36,915 bases of DNA from a virus. The stretch lies in IMG/VR virus record IMGVR_UViG_3300050120_000313, positions 1-36,915 of that record; one strand, written 5' to 3'. The position numbers and the translations under genes were made by a program. Numbering within the stretch: the stretch's first letter is position 1; every line of letters starts with the position of its first letter. This document shows positions 24,856 through 32,462 of this stretch, one piece after another. The notes under the pieces were generated by a model that saw nothing but the letters and a program-made list of their open reading frames with translations, did not search any database and was not told the DNA's origin.

Positions 24856-26865
24856 ATGACGCAAACAGCGGCAGAGGTTTTTCGTAACTATGTCACCGCA
24901 GGCGTTCCCGGCAGCGGAATCAATCAGCCTGCCAAATCCGAAATTTCGGCATGGGGCACCTATCTTGAATCGCTGCTGAACGGGTCGGCCGCCGGTCTGG
25001 CCTATGCAACGGTCGCGCTATTGAATGCCGATCTGGCGCATGCCGCCAATATCCTGGCGATTGTCTACGGAGATACCACGCCCGCCAACAACGGAATGTA
25101 CGTCAAGGTTGGCGCATCCGGCTCCGGCTCATGGTCCCGCATTGGCGATCTGCCCAACAGTATCGTGCGCCTCACGGTTACCGGAGGAACTGGCGATGCA
25201 ATCATTGCAACAGCACCCGAGACCCCGACTGTACCTGGCGCAAAACTCTATCTGCTCACGCCGACCGCGAATAACACGACCGCAACCACGATCGTCGTCA
25301 ATGGCGGCGCACCCACGCCGATCAAAAACGCATTCGGCGTAGATCTCGCGGCAGGCTCACTGGTCAATGGCTCGCAGGTATTGATGGCGTCCGCGGTTGG
25401 CAACTACCAACTGCTGATCTCTGCTGTAGTCGATGGGACGGCGATTCTGGCGACCGTCGTAGCCGACATGAATGCGGCGGCCACATCCGCCAGTTCTGCC
25501 GCATCCTCCGCATCGGCGCTTGGCAATCAGGTCCATCAATACGACACACGCGCCCTCGCCATCGCGGCGACGATCCCGACCGGCGTACAGGCCATCAAGA
25601 TCACGCGCTTTGCAACCGGATATCCGCTGGCCTATGCGACCTATGTTCCCGGAACGTCATCCGGCCCGATGGCGTTTGCGGAGGCCGGTGGACATTACTG
25701 GCAATTGGATACAAGCGGCGGCCTTATCGATGTCAAATGGTTCGGCGCGACAGGCCAAGGATCAGCCGACGATCTTGCCACCATCAATGCCGCAATCAGT
25801 TATTGTTCGACCAACAATCTCACGCTCGGGATTTCGGACGGCACGTATAATCACAGCGGAACGATCACATGGGCCTATCCTGCCTTCAAGGTCATCGCGC
25901 TCGGCGCCAATGTCATTTTCAAGCATACGGGAACGGGAGTCGCTCACAACTTCAACGGATTGATCTATGGCGACCCATCGCAGGGCGTCATGAAGTGCGT
26001 GTTCGGCGGTTCCCACCGCGTCATGCTGAAGGGCAATCCAGCCGGCGGCACCACCCAACTCGCCTATGTCAACAATTGGCATCAAGGCGAGATGAAGATT
26101 CGCGGGCGTGACGCTGATATCGTTCTCTTTGGCGAAAACACCGGAGCTGGACAGGCGGCTGCGGTATCGTCGACATTTGACGTGCAAGTCAGCTCCAACG
26201 GAGACGGCGTACCGTTCGCTGTGGTGCCCCAGACCGCGCTGTATCTCAAGAACTTTTTCAATTGCATTTTCGAAAAGGTGATCGTCGAAGAATGCGGCAG
26301 AGGCAGCGATGTCGCCTGTCAAATGATTACATCCTGCAACAATGTTTTTCGTGGCGGGACCATGGAAAGCAATTTGGGTGGCGGCATCGCCATTGATTCC
26401 GGTTGCTTCTCAAACATTTTCCAGGGCATCGATTTTGAAGCGAACGGCGCCGGCTACGATATTATTTGCAGTGGCTATAATAATCTATTTGAAAGCGTTA
26501 CGACAGGAACGACGACGCTCGGATCGCTGGTCGATGGAACTCATAACAAGTTCGATACCTGCACGCTTCAGAGCGTCAACAATTCCGGCATTGCCAATAT
26601 CTACGAAAATTGCGTGTTGAACATCGGATTCGCCGACTCTGGATCGCTGCAAACCACTATTACTTCTCCCAACACCGCCTTAACGTTGAAACCAGGAATC
26701 AACTTGGGGTTGGGCGTATCGTTCATTACGGGTTCCGGTGCGCCGGCGATGAGCGCGGGGGTCGGTTCGCTGTATTCGCGGACTGACGGCTCAACCACGA
26801 TAACCCGACTTTACATCAATTATAACGGAAGTACGGGCTGGACCACTATCGCTGCGGCGACCTAG
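24856..26865 (+). CDS. Beta-helix tailspike with pectate-lyase-like domain (669 aa)
   Basis: AGGAAG precedes ATG 24856. Residues 1-50 (TQTAAEVFRNYVTAGVPGSG) form an N-terminal virion anchor, followed by a strand region and a short Ala/Ser coiled segment (AAATSASSAASSASALG). Near residue 292 the segment IDVKWFGATGQGSADDLATINAAI is the standard opening of pectate-lyase superfamily spikes. Stacked coils with Asn/Cys turns continue to about 590, and GSLYSRTDGSTTITRLYINYNGSTGW ends the protein like a short C-terminal fibre tip. It probably binds or degrades host capsule or O-antigen. Its 3' end overlaps the opposing lipoprotein gene by 20 bp. Confidence 0.82.
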   Translation: MTQTAAEVFRNYVTAGVPGSGINQPAKSEISAWGTYLESLLNGSAAGLAYATVALLNADLAHAANILAIVYGDTTPANNGMYVKVGASGSGSWSRIGDLPNSIVRLTVTGGTGDAIIATAPETPTVPGAKLYLLTPTANNTTATTIVVNGGAPTPIKNAFGVDLAAGSLVNGSQVLMASAVGNYQLLISAVVDGTAILATVVADMNAAATSASSAASSASALGNQVHQYDTRALAIAATIPTGVQAIKITRFATGYPLAYATYVPGTSSGPMAFAEAGGHYWQLDTSGGLIDVKWFGATGQGSADDLATINAAISYCSTNNLTLGISDGTYNHSGTITWAYPAFKVIALGANVIFKHTGTGVAHNFNGLIYGDPSQGVMKCVFGGSHRVMLKGNPAGGTTQLAYVNNWHQGEMKIRGRDADIVLFGENTGAGQAAAVSSTFDVQVSSNGDGVPFAVVPQTALYLKNFFNCIFEKVIVEECGRGSDVACQMITSCNNVFRGGTMESNLGGGIAIDSGCFSNIFQGIDFEANGAGYDIICSGYNNLFESVTTGTTTLGSLVDGTHNKFDTCTLQSVNNSGIANIYENCVLNIGFADSGSLQTTITSPNTALTLKPGINLGLGVSFITGSGAPAMSAGVGSLYSRTDGSTTITRLYINYNGSTGWTTIAAAT

Positions 26866-27250
26866 TTTCGAGGGAAGCGACGATGGGCTGCAACACCACG
26901 GTAAGCCGCTCCGGATATTTCTTCCATGCTCCCGTGGCGGCATCGACGAGGCCGAAATCGAGCAGAAAAAAACTAACGACGGTGGCGTTGGACGTGGTGG
27001 ATGTCAGGACGTCATCTTTGTCATGATAGCCTTTTGCCGAGCACTTGAACTCAAGGTCGTTCATCGACTTCGACACAGTGACGATGCGGTGATCCGGGGT
27101 CGAGGCGCCGAGCGTCTCCCCTTGGCGGATAACGAGACAGGTGCCGGTATTCGGCGCCACCTCGACTAGGATATTCTGCGTCGTGCCTTCGGTGATGGTG
27201 GCACAGCCGCCGAGCGTGACGCAGGCCAGAAGCAATTTTGCCGTTCGCAT
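26846..27250 (-). CDS. Small lipoprotein, possible lysogenic conversion gene (134 aa)
   Basis: ATG 27250 is preceded by GGGGGAA; a longer reading to 27283 is unlikely because the lipoprotein signal starts at this Met. The signal MRTAKLLLACVTLGGC has lipobox LGGC (13-16). The mature part (TEGTTQNILVEVAPNTGTCLVIRQGETLG, TVSKSMNDLEFKCSAKGY) belongs to a lipoprotein type widespread in Alphaproteobacteria, with two Cys likely forming a disulphide and a PEGA-like beta fold. It is transcribed against the late genes and could be expressed from the prophage, acting at the cell envelope. Superinfection exclusion is possible but unproven. Confidence 0.78.
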   Translation of the reverse strand: MRTAKLLLACVTLGGCATITEGTTQNILVEVAPNTGTCLVIRQGETLGASTPDHRIVTVSKSMNDLEFKCSAKGYHDKDDVLTSTTSNATVVSFFLLDFGLVDAATGAWKKYPERLTVVLQPIVASLETRSPQR

Positions 27251-27361
27251 CGTTTCCCCCGCCGCCAGCGCATCCCGAAACATCTGGGCGAAGACGAATC
27301 CTATTCCTCAACCTGATCGCGAACAAGCCGCCGGGCGCGCTGTTCCATTGGAGAAATCATC

Positions 27362-28081
27362 ATGACGTTTTCACTGTTGTGGCTGCCCGACGTGCTGCGC
27401 GCCGCCGGTTTGCAGGTGATCGAGGTGCCGGGCTGGCAGAACCGCGGCCATGGCGACGAGGGCCATGTGCTGGGCGTTCTCTGTCACCACACCTGCGGGC
27501 CGCTGCATGGCGATCTGCCGGACCTCAAGGTCCTGGTCGACGGCCGGCCGGATCTCGGCGGCCCGCTATGCAATCTCGGTTTGGGGCGCACCGGCACCTA
27601 TTACATGATCGCGGCCGGCAAGGGCTGGCACGCCGGCGCCGGCAACTGGCTGGGCATCACCGATGGCAACGCGCATCTGATCGGGATCGAGGCCGAGAAC
27701 GCGGGCACCGATGATAAGCAGGGCCACCCGACCGACCCATGGCCCGACGTGCAGATGGACGCCTACAAGCGCGGCGTCGCGGCGATCCTGAGACATATCG
27801 GCGCGCATCCGGCCATGTGCGCCGCTCATAAGGAATATGCGCTGCCACACGGCCGTAAGGATGATCCGAATTTCGACATGGCGGCGTTTCGCGCCGACGT
27901 CGCGAAGTTGATGGGCGCGCCGGCGGCGCCTGCCGTTGCATCGGCAGCGCCCGCTGTTGCGCCGAAGGCCCCGGTCGTTGCATCGGCGCCGGCGCCGCGC
28001 GCGCCGACCCTCGACGAGCAATTCGATGAAGCCGCAGCAGCGGCTGCCGCTGAAGACGCTGCCGCCGCGAAAGGCGCGTGA
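27362..28081 (+). CDS. Endolysin: N-acetylmuramoyl-L-alanine amidase (Amidase_2)
   Basis: A 239-aa zinc amidase that cuts the glycan-peptide bond of peptidoglycan at lysis. Motifs include VLCHHTCG with zinc ligand His42, GIEAEN with Glu110, AAHKEYALPHGRKDDPN with His156, and Lys166/Asp168 in the K-x-D-P motif, parallel to His34, Glu116, His154, Lys162 and Asp164 of AmpD. No signal peptide is evident, so export relies on a holin. The C-terminal 55 residues are Ala/Pro-rich and end in an AAAAEDAAA-type motif shared with the 97-aa protein downstream. GGAG precedes ATG 27362. The stop overlaps the next ATG by one base. Confidence 0.92.
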   Translation: MTFSLLWLPDVLRAAGLQVIEVPGWQNRGHGDEGHVLGVLCHHTCGPLHGDLPDLKVLVDGRPDLGGPLCNLGLGRTGTYYMIAAGKGWHAGAGNWLGITDGNAHLIGIEAENAGTDDKQGHPTDPWPDVQMDAYKRGVAAILRHIGAHPAMCAAHKEYALPHGRKDDPNFDMAAFRADVAKLMGAPAAPAVASAAPAVAPKAPVVASAPAPRAPTLDEQFDEAAAAAAAEDAAAAKGA

Positions 28082-28221
28082 TGGTGTGCCAGACTCTGAT
28101 CGTTCTCGCCGGCGGCGCGCTGTTTGCCGGCGGATTTGTCGCGCTGGCCGGCTGGGCCGCCGCGGCGATGCTCGGTGGAGCGGTCCTGATCGGGCTGGTC
28201 GTGATCGGGGTTTTCGACTGA
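28081..28221 (+). CDS. Small two-helix membrane protein in lysis cassette (46 aa)
   Basis: The ATG overlaps the amidase stop (TGATG). The 46 residues form two hydrophobic segments (about 4-22 and 26-44) separated by a Gly/Trp turn, with almost no charged residues. Position, coupling and shape suggest a holin-like or antiholin-like partner, or a pinholin-type peptide. The real holin may be this protein or the 114-aa one downstream. Confidence 0.6.
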   Translation: MVCQTLIVLAGGALFAGGFVALAGWAAAAMLGGAVLIGLVVIGVFD

Positions 28222-28277
28222 TCGATTTCCGCCGCGCGACGGTCCTCGCGTTCAATCTAAAACTTTCGGAGATAAAC

Positions 28278-28622
28278 ATGTGGCTTCCCACCCAAGCCCA
28301 GGTCAACGCGGCTGCGCGCCATGCTGCGAGTTTCGCGGGCGGCGCGATTCTGGTTTTCGGTCTTTCGGCCAAGATCGACGTCAATACCATCAATCAGATC
28401 ATCGCCGCGGCCGGCACCGTCGTGAACGACGGCGTCGTCCTGATCGGGCTCGTGACCCCGCTGCTGGCGGGCTATTTCGCCTCGCGCAGCGCCAGCGCGA
28501 CGGCACAAGCCGCGGCCGTTGGTGCCACCGGCGCCAAGGTGATCACCACGCCTGAAATCGCCGCGGCGGTGCCGTCGAATAACGTCATGTCCAGCGCCGA
28601 CGTCAAGGTGGTGGCGAAGTAG
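28278..28622 (+). CDS. Holin-like membrane protein (114 aa)
   Basis: GGAG lies before ATG 28278. The protein begins MWLPTQAQVNAAARHAASF and has two membrane segments (about 16-31 and 44-66) separated by IDVNTINQIIAAAG. The C-terminal half is a soluble Ala/Val/Thr-rich tail. Proteins with this start occur next to endolysins in Bradyrhizobium-type prophages and are commonly called holins. The frame is open upstream, but those codons overlap the amidase and the 46-aa gene and look like noise. Confidence 0.72.
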   Translation: MWLPTQAQVNAAARHAASFAGGAILVFGLSAKIDVNTINQIIAAAGTVVNDGVVLIGLVTPLLAGYFASRSASATAQAAAVGATGAKVITTPEIAAAVPSNNVMSSADVKVVAK

Positions 28623-28623
28623 T

Positions 28624-28665
<42 letters not shown>

Positions 28666-28688
28666 CCACTGAAAAAGGAATCATCACC

Positions 28689-29120
28689 ATGCGAAAACTT
28701 TTCGCGGGCGCGATCGTCGTGCTCGCCATGGGACTCGGCGGCTGCGCCGAGTTCAACACATTCGAGACCAAGGTCTCAGGCGCGTGGAGCGCCGTCACCG
28801 GCGCCACCGTGTCGCCGGCGGCGATCGAGGTCTCCGCGAGCGCCTTTGATGCGCTCGAGGCCACCGCCAAGAACTATATCAACCCGGCGCTCAACAAGCG
28901 CTGCGACGGCACGAACGGCCCGATCTGCCGCGATCCCAAGGCGACGATCGCGATCAACACCGCGATCCGGTCCGGCCGGGTGGCGCGCAATAATGCAAAA
29001 CAGTTCCTGCGCGACCATCCGGGCCAGCTCGGAAGCCAGGGGCTCTATGACGCGCTGCAGACTTCGGTCACGACGCTGCGCGGCATCTTTTCGCAATATG
29101 GGATTGGGGGTGCGTTTTGA
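28689..29120 (+). CDS. Lysis-cassette lipoprotein (143 aa), possible outer-membrane spanin-like
   Basis: AAAAAGGAA precedes ATG 28689. The signal MRKLFAGAIVVLAMGLGGC ends in lipobox LGGC (16-19), so the mature protein should be lipid-anchored. The rest is helical (AIEVSASAFDALEATAKNYINPALN) with a Cys pair around residues 72-80 (RCDGTNGPICRD). It is longer than lambda Rz1 and not Pro-rich. Location in the lysis operon suggests an envelope-disrupting or spanin-like role, but no motif proves it. Confidence 0.7.
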   Translation: MRKLFAGAIVVLAMGLGGCAEFNTFETKVSGAWSAVTGATVSPAAIEVSASAFDALEATAKNYINPALNKRCDGTNGPICRDPKATIAINTAIRSGRVARNNAKQFLRDHPGQLGSQGLYDALQTSVTTLRGIFSQYGIGGAF

Positions 29121-29410
29121 ACGCGGTCCTTACCCTGATCATGGCGTTTCTGCCGCAGGCTAGTGGCGACGCCGCCATCACCGAGAAGATCATCAGCGCC
29201 CTGGTCGCGCTCTGGCCGATGATCAAGTCCGAGTATGCCGACCTGAAACCGATCGTTTCCAACATCATCACGGCGTTGCGCAGCGATCCCACGGCCACCG
29301 CGGCGAACCTCGATGCACTCGACAAGTTCGAGGCGCAGCTTGATGCCGATTACGAGACCGCCGCGGTCGCTGCCGCGGCCGAGGACGCTGCGGCAAAACC
29401 GGCGAGCTGA
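29117..29410 (+). CDS. Small protein with N-terminal hydrophobic segment (97 aa)
   Basis: TTG 29117 overlaps the lipoprotein stop by four bases and has GGGGGTG upstream; ATG 29141 is an alternative start. The N terminus is hydrophobic (LTLIMAFLPQA), the middle helical (EKIISALVALWPMIKSEYADLKPIVSNIITAL), and the end Ala-rich with AAAAEDAAAKPAS. That last motif closely matches the endolysin C terminus. The gene ends just before a rho-independent terminator, closing the lysis operon. Confidence 0.62.
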   Translation: MNAVLTLIMAFLPQASGDAAITEKIISALVALWPMIKSEYADLKPIVSNIITALRSDPTATAANLDALDKFEAQLDADYETAAVAAAAEDAAAKPAS

Positions 29411-29422
29411 TCAGCGTTCGTT

Positions 29423-29468
29423 TCGGCCCGGCATCAGACGGATCGCTGGGCCGATTTTTCTTCTTTTC
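29423..29468 (+). terminator. Rho-independent terminator after lysis cassette
   Basis: TCGGCCC (29423-29429) and GGGCCGA (29448-29454) form a perfect 7-bp stem with an 18-base loop, directly followed by TTTTTCTTCTTTT. It lies 13 bases after the 97-aa gene. Read-through would be needed for the next plus-strand genes unless they have their own promoter. Confidence 0.8.
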
Positions 29469-29484
29469 CCGAGAAAGCAACTTG

Positions 29485-29778
29485 ATGCAGCAGCATGAAA
29501 TAGAATCCGTCGTCGCGGCGGTGCTGGCCGAACAACAGCGGCTCCACAACAAAGAAATCGACATCGTTGTGCTGGAAACCATCTCAACGATCCTGACATC
29601 ATTCGGGATCGAGGAACAGGACCGCAAGGAATTACAGGCGGATTTCCGGCACCTCCGAAAATGGCGGGTCAGCGTGGAATCGGCGCAGGGCTTGACGTTC
29701 AAGGTGGTGGTCGGAACGCTCGTCAGCGGCTTCATTGCGGCTATCTGGATGGGCGTCAAGGTTATCCTCGGCAAGTAA
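29485..29778 (+). CDS. Small protein with C-terminal membrane helix (97 aa)
   Basis: I chose ATG 29485; TTG 29482 would add one residue. The first 70 residues are a charged helical, possibly coiled-coil region (EIESVVAAVLAEQQRLHNKEIDIVVLETI, EQDRKELQADFRHLRKW). The end (FKVVVGTLVSGFIAAIWMGVKVIL) is a single membrane segment. The layout resembles inner-membrane accessory or holin-like proteins with a cytoplasmic coiled-coil domain. The gene lies just past a terminator. I do not recognise the family. Confidence 0.62.
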   Translation: MQQHEIESVVAAVLAEQQRLHNKEIDIVVLETISTILTSFGIEEQDRKELQADFRHLRKWRVSVESAQGLTFKVVVGTLVSGFIAAIWMGVKVILGK

Positions 29779-29803
29779 TTTTTCAAACCTGAAAGCTTCA
29801 AAT

Positions 29804-30268
29804 ATGATCCGTACCGTATTTCTCGCGGCGCTGGCGCTTGCGTTGGTTCCTGCTGCACAAGGCCGCCCGCGTCATCAGCCGCAGCCAAAGCCGTCCTTCT
29901 TCGAGGCGCTTTTCCACGTCACGCACGCGAAGCCCGTTCGCTATGCCGGCCGCCACATTGGTACCAGTATCGTCTCCGGAGACCGACCGGCACAGTGCAG
30001 GGGTATTCCCTGGTGCGGATGCTGGCTGCGCCTTCGCTACGGTATGGCCGACGTTCGGTTCAACCTGGCTCGGGCCTGGGCGAGGGTCGGGCTTGATGCC
30101 GGCGGTCCCGTCGTCGGCGCGATCGCCGTGTGGCGGCATCACGTCGGCGAGATCACCGGCGTGCCGGGTCCGGGGCGGCTTATCCTGAAATCGGGCAACG
30201 ATGGCGGCGCGGTGCGCGAGCGGGAGCGATCCACCCGCGGCATCATCGCCTATAGGCGGCTGTCGTGA
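29804..30268 (+). CDS. Secreted CHAP/NlpC-like cysteine peptidase candidate (154 aa)
   Basis: ATG 29804 gives a signal peptide (MIRTVFLAALALALVPAAQG) ending near residue 20; earlier starts in this frame lack the signal. The body has CRGIPWCGCWLRLRYG with candidate nucleophile Cys71, HHVGEITG with His112/113 and KSGNDGG with Asn132, the Cys-His-Asn order of CHAP-type amidases. A signal peptide would place it in the periplasm, where it could cut peptidoglycan independently of the holin. Its stop lies inside the next start (GTGA). Confidence 0.66.
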   Translation: MIRTVFLAALALALVPAAQGRPRHQPQPKPSFFEALFHVTHAKPVRYAGRHIGTSIVSGDRPAQCRGIPWCGCWLRLRYGMADVRFNLARAWARVGLDAGGPVVGAIAVWRHHVGEITGVPGPGRLILKSGNDGGAVRERERSTRGIIAYRRLS

Positions 30269-30777
30269 TCAAGGGTCTTGTGGCCATCGCCATCCTCGCG
30301 GCGATCGTCCTGTTCGCATGGGCCGTCGAGACATTGCTGGATCGCCGGCAGACCTGGGCGGCCAGGTTCTGGCTCAGCCTGATCATCGCGGGCCTAGTCG
30401 CGCTAGTGCTGGCATTGGTCGCGCATTTCGGAAGTGCCCATGCGCACGACGAGGGCCAGTGGACCACAACCGACCAGCAGCAACGCCACTGGTACCAGGC
30501 GCTAATGCAGCCGGACAATCCGCAGATGTCGTGTTGCGGCGAGGCTGATGCCTACTGGTGCGATGATTATTATTCCCGAGGCGGCAAAGCCTATTGCCGG
30601 ATCACCGACGATCGCCCGGACGAACCGCGCCAACGACCGCATATCGACATCGGTACCGAGGTCGAAATTCCCGACGTCAAGCTGAAATGGGACCGATCGA
30701 ATCCGACCGGGCATGGCGTCGTGTTCTTGAGCCGAGGTCTTTATGTCTACTGCTATGTGCAGCCTGGAGGAGTGTGA
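30265..30777 (+). CDS. Membrane protein with Cys-rich periplasmic domain (170 aa)
   Basis: GTG 30265 overlaps the preceding stop by four bases. Two membrane helices (about 4-24 and 36-54) are followed by a domain with SCCGEADAYWCDDYY, KAYCRITDDR and LYVYCYVQPGGV, plus the signature KWDRSNPTGHGVVFL. This family is frequent in Rhizobiales genomes and phages, with no known function that I can name. The Cys residues suggest disulphides outside the inner membrane. Confidence 0.7.
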   Translation: MIKGLVAIAILAAIVLFAWAVETLLDRRQTWAARFWLSLIIAGLVALVLALVAHFGSAHAHDEGQWTTTDQQQRHWYQALMQPDNPQMSCCGEADAYWCDDYYSRGGKAYCRITDDRPDEPRQRPHIDIGTEVEIPDVKLKWDRSNPTGHGVVFLSRGLYVYCYVQPGGV

Positions 30778-31307
30778 TGGGCATCAAAGAAACCGTCGAC
30801 GCTTTGGCCAAATCGGCAGGCGCCGTTCCAGCGGTCGATCGGACACAGCGCACCTTGACTGACGGTTCGCCGGAAACACCGGACCATCGTGAGTTGCGGT
30901 CAGATGGCATGCAGAAGGGGTATGTCGTTCTTAGCGATACAGAACGCGCGCGCGGGTTCGTTCGCCCGGTCCGCCGCAGCTACGTTCACGTCGGCAAGGC
31001 ACCCAAGAATCCCCTTCGGGACCTGACGGCCGAAGAGCGGGAACGCTATGGCAAATTCAACTATGCCAAGTATGAAACCTATCCCGAAAGCCGAAGCCCG
31101 GTTCTCGGACGCTACTGGACCCAGGCGGAACTCGACCGCCAGGGATGCGGCGTCAAAACGACGATGGGGCTTTCGATCGCCGAGACCTATGCGCGCGATC
31201 CCAAGTTCTATGGCGGCACGTTCTGCTGCGGTTGCGGCGCGCATTTCCCCGTTGGTGCCGAAGGCGAGTTCGTCTGGGACGGCACAAACGATCGGGTAGG
31301 CACGTGA
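30777..31307 (+). CDS. Phage protein with C-terminal Cys motif (176 aa)
   Basis: GGAGGAG gives a strong ribosome site for ATG 30777, which overlaps the previous stop; the longer open frame upstream is an overlap. The N-terminal half is basic and extended; TAEERERYGKFNYAKYETYPESR marks the middle. The end TFCCGCGAHFPVGAEGEFVWDGT is a signature I have seen in many alphaproteobacterial phage proteins and may bind zinc together with Cys124. Function is unknown. Confidence 0.7.
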   Translation: MGIKETVDALAKSAGAVPAVDRTQRTLTDGSPETPDHRELRSDGMQKGYVVLSDTERARGFVRPVRRSYVHVGKAPKNPLRDLTAEERERYGKFNYAKYETYPESRSPVLGRYWTQAELDRQGCGVKTTMGLSIAETYARDPKFYGGTFCCGCGAHFPVGAEGEFVWDGTNDRVGT

Positions 31308-31603
31308 TGCCGAAAAACATCGAAGAAAAGATCGTCTTTGCGCTCTCGCCCTCAGACATCGGTCCAATCCTGACGCTCGGCATTCCCAAGGCCGCGTGGG
31401 AGTACATGAAGGACGGCAAGACCCATCACTTCGATCTGACGAGCATCGGCATCCCGGTCAAGCTGCTGCTGTTCGGCGCCGAAAGCCACGACGCGGCGAT
31501 GAAGGTATTGACGAAGGCAGCCGCAGATCAGGGTGTGCCGCTTCTCGACGAGAGGCAGCGCGATTTCAGCATCAGCGAATTCAACAAAGAAACGCAGGAC
31601 TAA
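31307..31603 (+). CDS. Hypothetical protein (98 aa), end of late operon
   Basis: ATG 31307 overlaps the previous stop (TGATG). The sequence starts MPKNIEEKIVFALSPSDIGPIL, then AAWEYMKDGKTHHFDLTSIGIPVKLLLFG and a final helix. There is no membrane segment or recognisable motif. It is the last plus-strand gene before the terminators at 31620-31732. Confidence 0.6.
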   Translation: MPKNIEEKIVFALSPSDIGPILTLGIPKAAWEYMKDGKTHHFDLTSIGIPVKLLLFGAESHDAAMKVLTKAAADQGVPLLDERQRDFSISEFNKETQD

Positions 31604-31619
31604 CCTGACAACTTCCGAT

Positions 31620-31652
31620 CGCCGCCGGGGTCCCCCAGGTTGACCGGCGGCG
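31620..31652. other. GC-rich hairpin after the last late gene
   Basis: CGCCGCCGG (31620-31628) and CCGGCGGCG (31644-31652) pair perfectly over a 15-base loop, 16 bases after the stop. No T-run follows. It sits upstream of a second hairpin with a T-run and may assist termination. Confidence 0.55.
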
Positions 31653-31683
31653 CGGCGGCCGGGCTGGATTACCGATCGCCATC

Positions 31684-31736
31684 AAGCCCGTCATCCGAAC
31701 CTCGCGAGGGGCTCCGGGTGGCGGGCTTTTTTATTT
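31684..31736 (+). terminator. Rho-independent terminator of the late transcript
   Basis: AAGCCCG (31684-31690) pairs with CGGGCTT (31722-31728), with further pairing inside the loop, followed by a T-run (TTTTTTATTTT). It ends the rightward late operon just before the minus-strand genes and the att site. Confidence 0.82.
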
Positions 31737-31943
31737 TCAGCCGGTCGGCCGCAGGCCCCAGCTCGGCGTTCCGCCATGAATCGATTGAGATACCATTGCG
31801 ACCAAATTGCCGAGCGAAGCGGCGGCAATAGCGTTGCCGCAGGAAGCTTGGAAGGTCTGAGCTTCGACCAGGGCGCGGACGTAGGCGTATGGGTCATAGC
31901 CGCAGTCGGTTGGCAGATTGATCGCGATCGATATCGTGTTCAC
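31737..31943 (-). CDS. Small hypothetical protein (68 aa)
   Basis: GTG 31943 has AGGAGGAG at a spacing of eight bases, one of the strongest ribosome sites on this strand. The product starts MNTISIAINLPTDCGYDPYAYVRALV and continues as a mixed helical protein with GNAIAAASLGNLVAM and a short Gly/Pro tail. It ends against the plus-strand terminator. There is no recognisable family. Confidence 0.58.
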   Translation of the reverse strand: MNTISIAINLPTDCGYDPYAYVRALVEAQTFQASCGNAIAAASLGNLVAMVSQSIHGGTPSWGLRPTG

Positions 31944-31958
31944 GGCTGCATCTCCTCC

Positions 31959-32201
31959 TCAATAGCTCTTCGCAAATCCCGGCGCGTCACTCTGCCGTGC
32001 CGGATAATATCGTGCCGGCCGCTTGCCGCATTTGTCGCAGCGCAGCCTGGCGCCGACCTGGTCGAGCGTCATCGCGCTCAACAGCGGGTGGCGCTGGCGG
32101 ATCATCCTGAACGGCACCCAGACGGTGCCATTGCAGCATTCCGCGGCGATCCACGGATAGCCTTGCGATTCGAGAAGGGAGATGGTGCGGGTGTCGGGCA
32201 T
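31959..32201 (-). CDS. Small zinc-finger-like protein (80 aa)
   Basis: The sequence MPDTRTISLLESQGYPWIAAECCNGTVWVPFRMI followed by MTLDQVGARLRCDKCGKRPARYYP has Cys pairs (ECC and CDKC) fitting a zinc ribbon. Closely similar small proteins occur repeatedly in Rhizobiales genomes and phages; their function is unknown to me. It lies 15 bases upstream of the 68-aa gene in the same direction, so the two likely form one unit. No good ribosome site is visible. Confidence 0.65.
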   Translation of the reverse strand: MPDTRTISLLESQGYPWIAAECCNGTVWVPFRMIRQRHPLLSAMTLDQVGARLRCDKCGKRPARYYPARQSDAPGFAKSY

Positions 32202-32306
32202 GGGCGGACCGTATCGCGAACGGACCGAAAACGCACTGTGCCGTGATTTGTGCCGGTGGAAACCGCTTCCAATCGCGGTATCCGCGCCAATTGCGGGACC
32301 GTTTCC

Positions 32307-32331
32307 GGGGTCCTGAAATGCAGGAAACCCC
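32307..32331. other. Hairpin and inverted GGAAAC motifs beside the att site
   Basis: GGGGTCCTG (32307-32315) pairs with CAGG...ACCCC (to 32331) around AAATG, with a two-base bulge. GTTTCC starting at 32301 and GGAAAC starting at 32323 are inverted copies, and another GGAAAC lies near 32257. Repeats flanking an attP core may be integrase arm sites. This is inference. Confidence 0.35.
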
Positions 32332-32345
32332 TGAAAACATTGAAT

Positions 32346-32406
32346 TGGCGGAGCCGAGGGGATTCGAACCCCTGATAGGACTTAACGCCCTATAACGGTT
32401 TAGCAA
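32346..32406 (-). other. Attachment site (attP) holding the 3' 61 nt of a tRNA-Ser(GCU) gene
   Basis: Read on the minus strand, it starts with the anticodon loop TTGCTAA (anticodon GCU), then the 3' anticodon stem ACCGT, a long variable arm with ATAGG/CCTAT pairing, a T arm AGGGG-TTCGAAT-CCCCT, the 3' acceptor strand CGGCTCC, a discriminator G and CCA. The 5' half of the tRNA (acceptor 5' strand, D arm) is missing upstream, so this is not a working tRNA gene. Phages that integrate in tRNA genes carry exactly such a 3' copy in attP to restore the gene. The integrase gene lies 360 bp away on the same strand. Confidence 0.88.
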
Positions 32407-32462
32407 GCCTGAAACGGTTCGCGCCGAAAAACGCATGTTCTCGCTGCCGCGCAGCGATCTTG

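Noticed and set aside
32346-32406. Functional tRNA-Ser gene
   Set aside because: Only the 3' part from the anticodon loop is present. The upstream sequence lacks the D arm, the 5' acceptor strand and a matching 5' anticodon stem.
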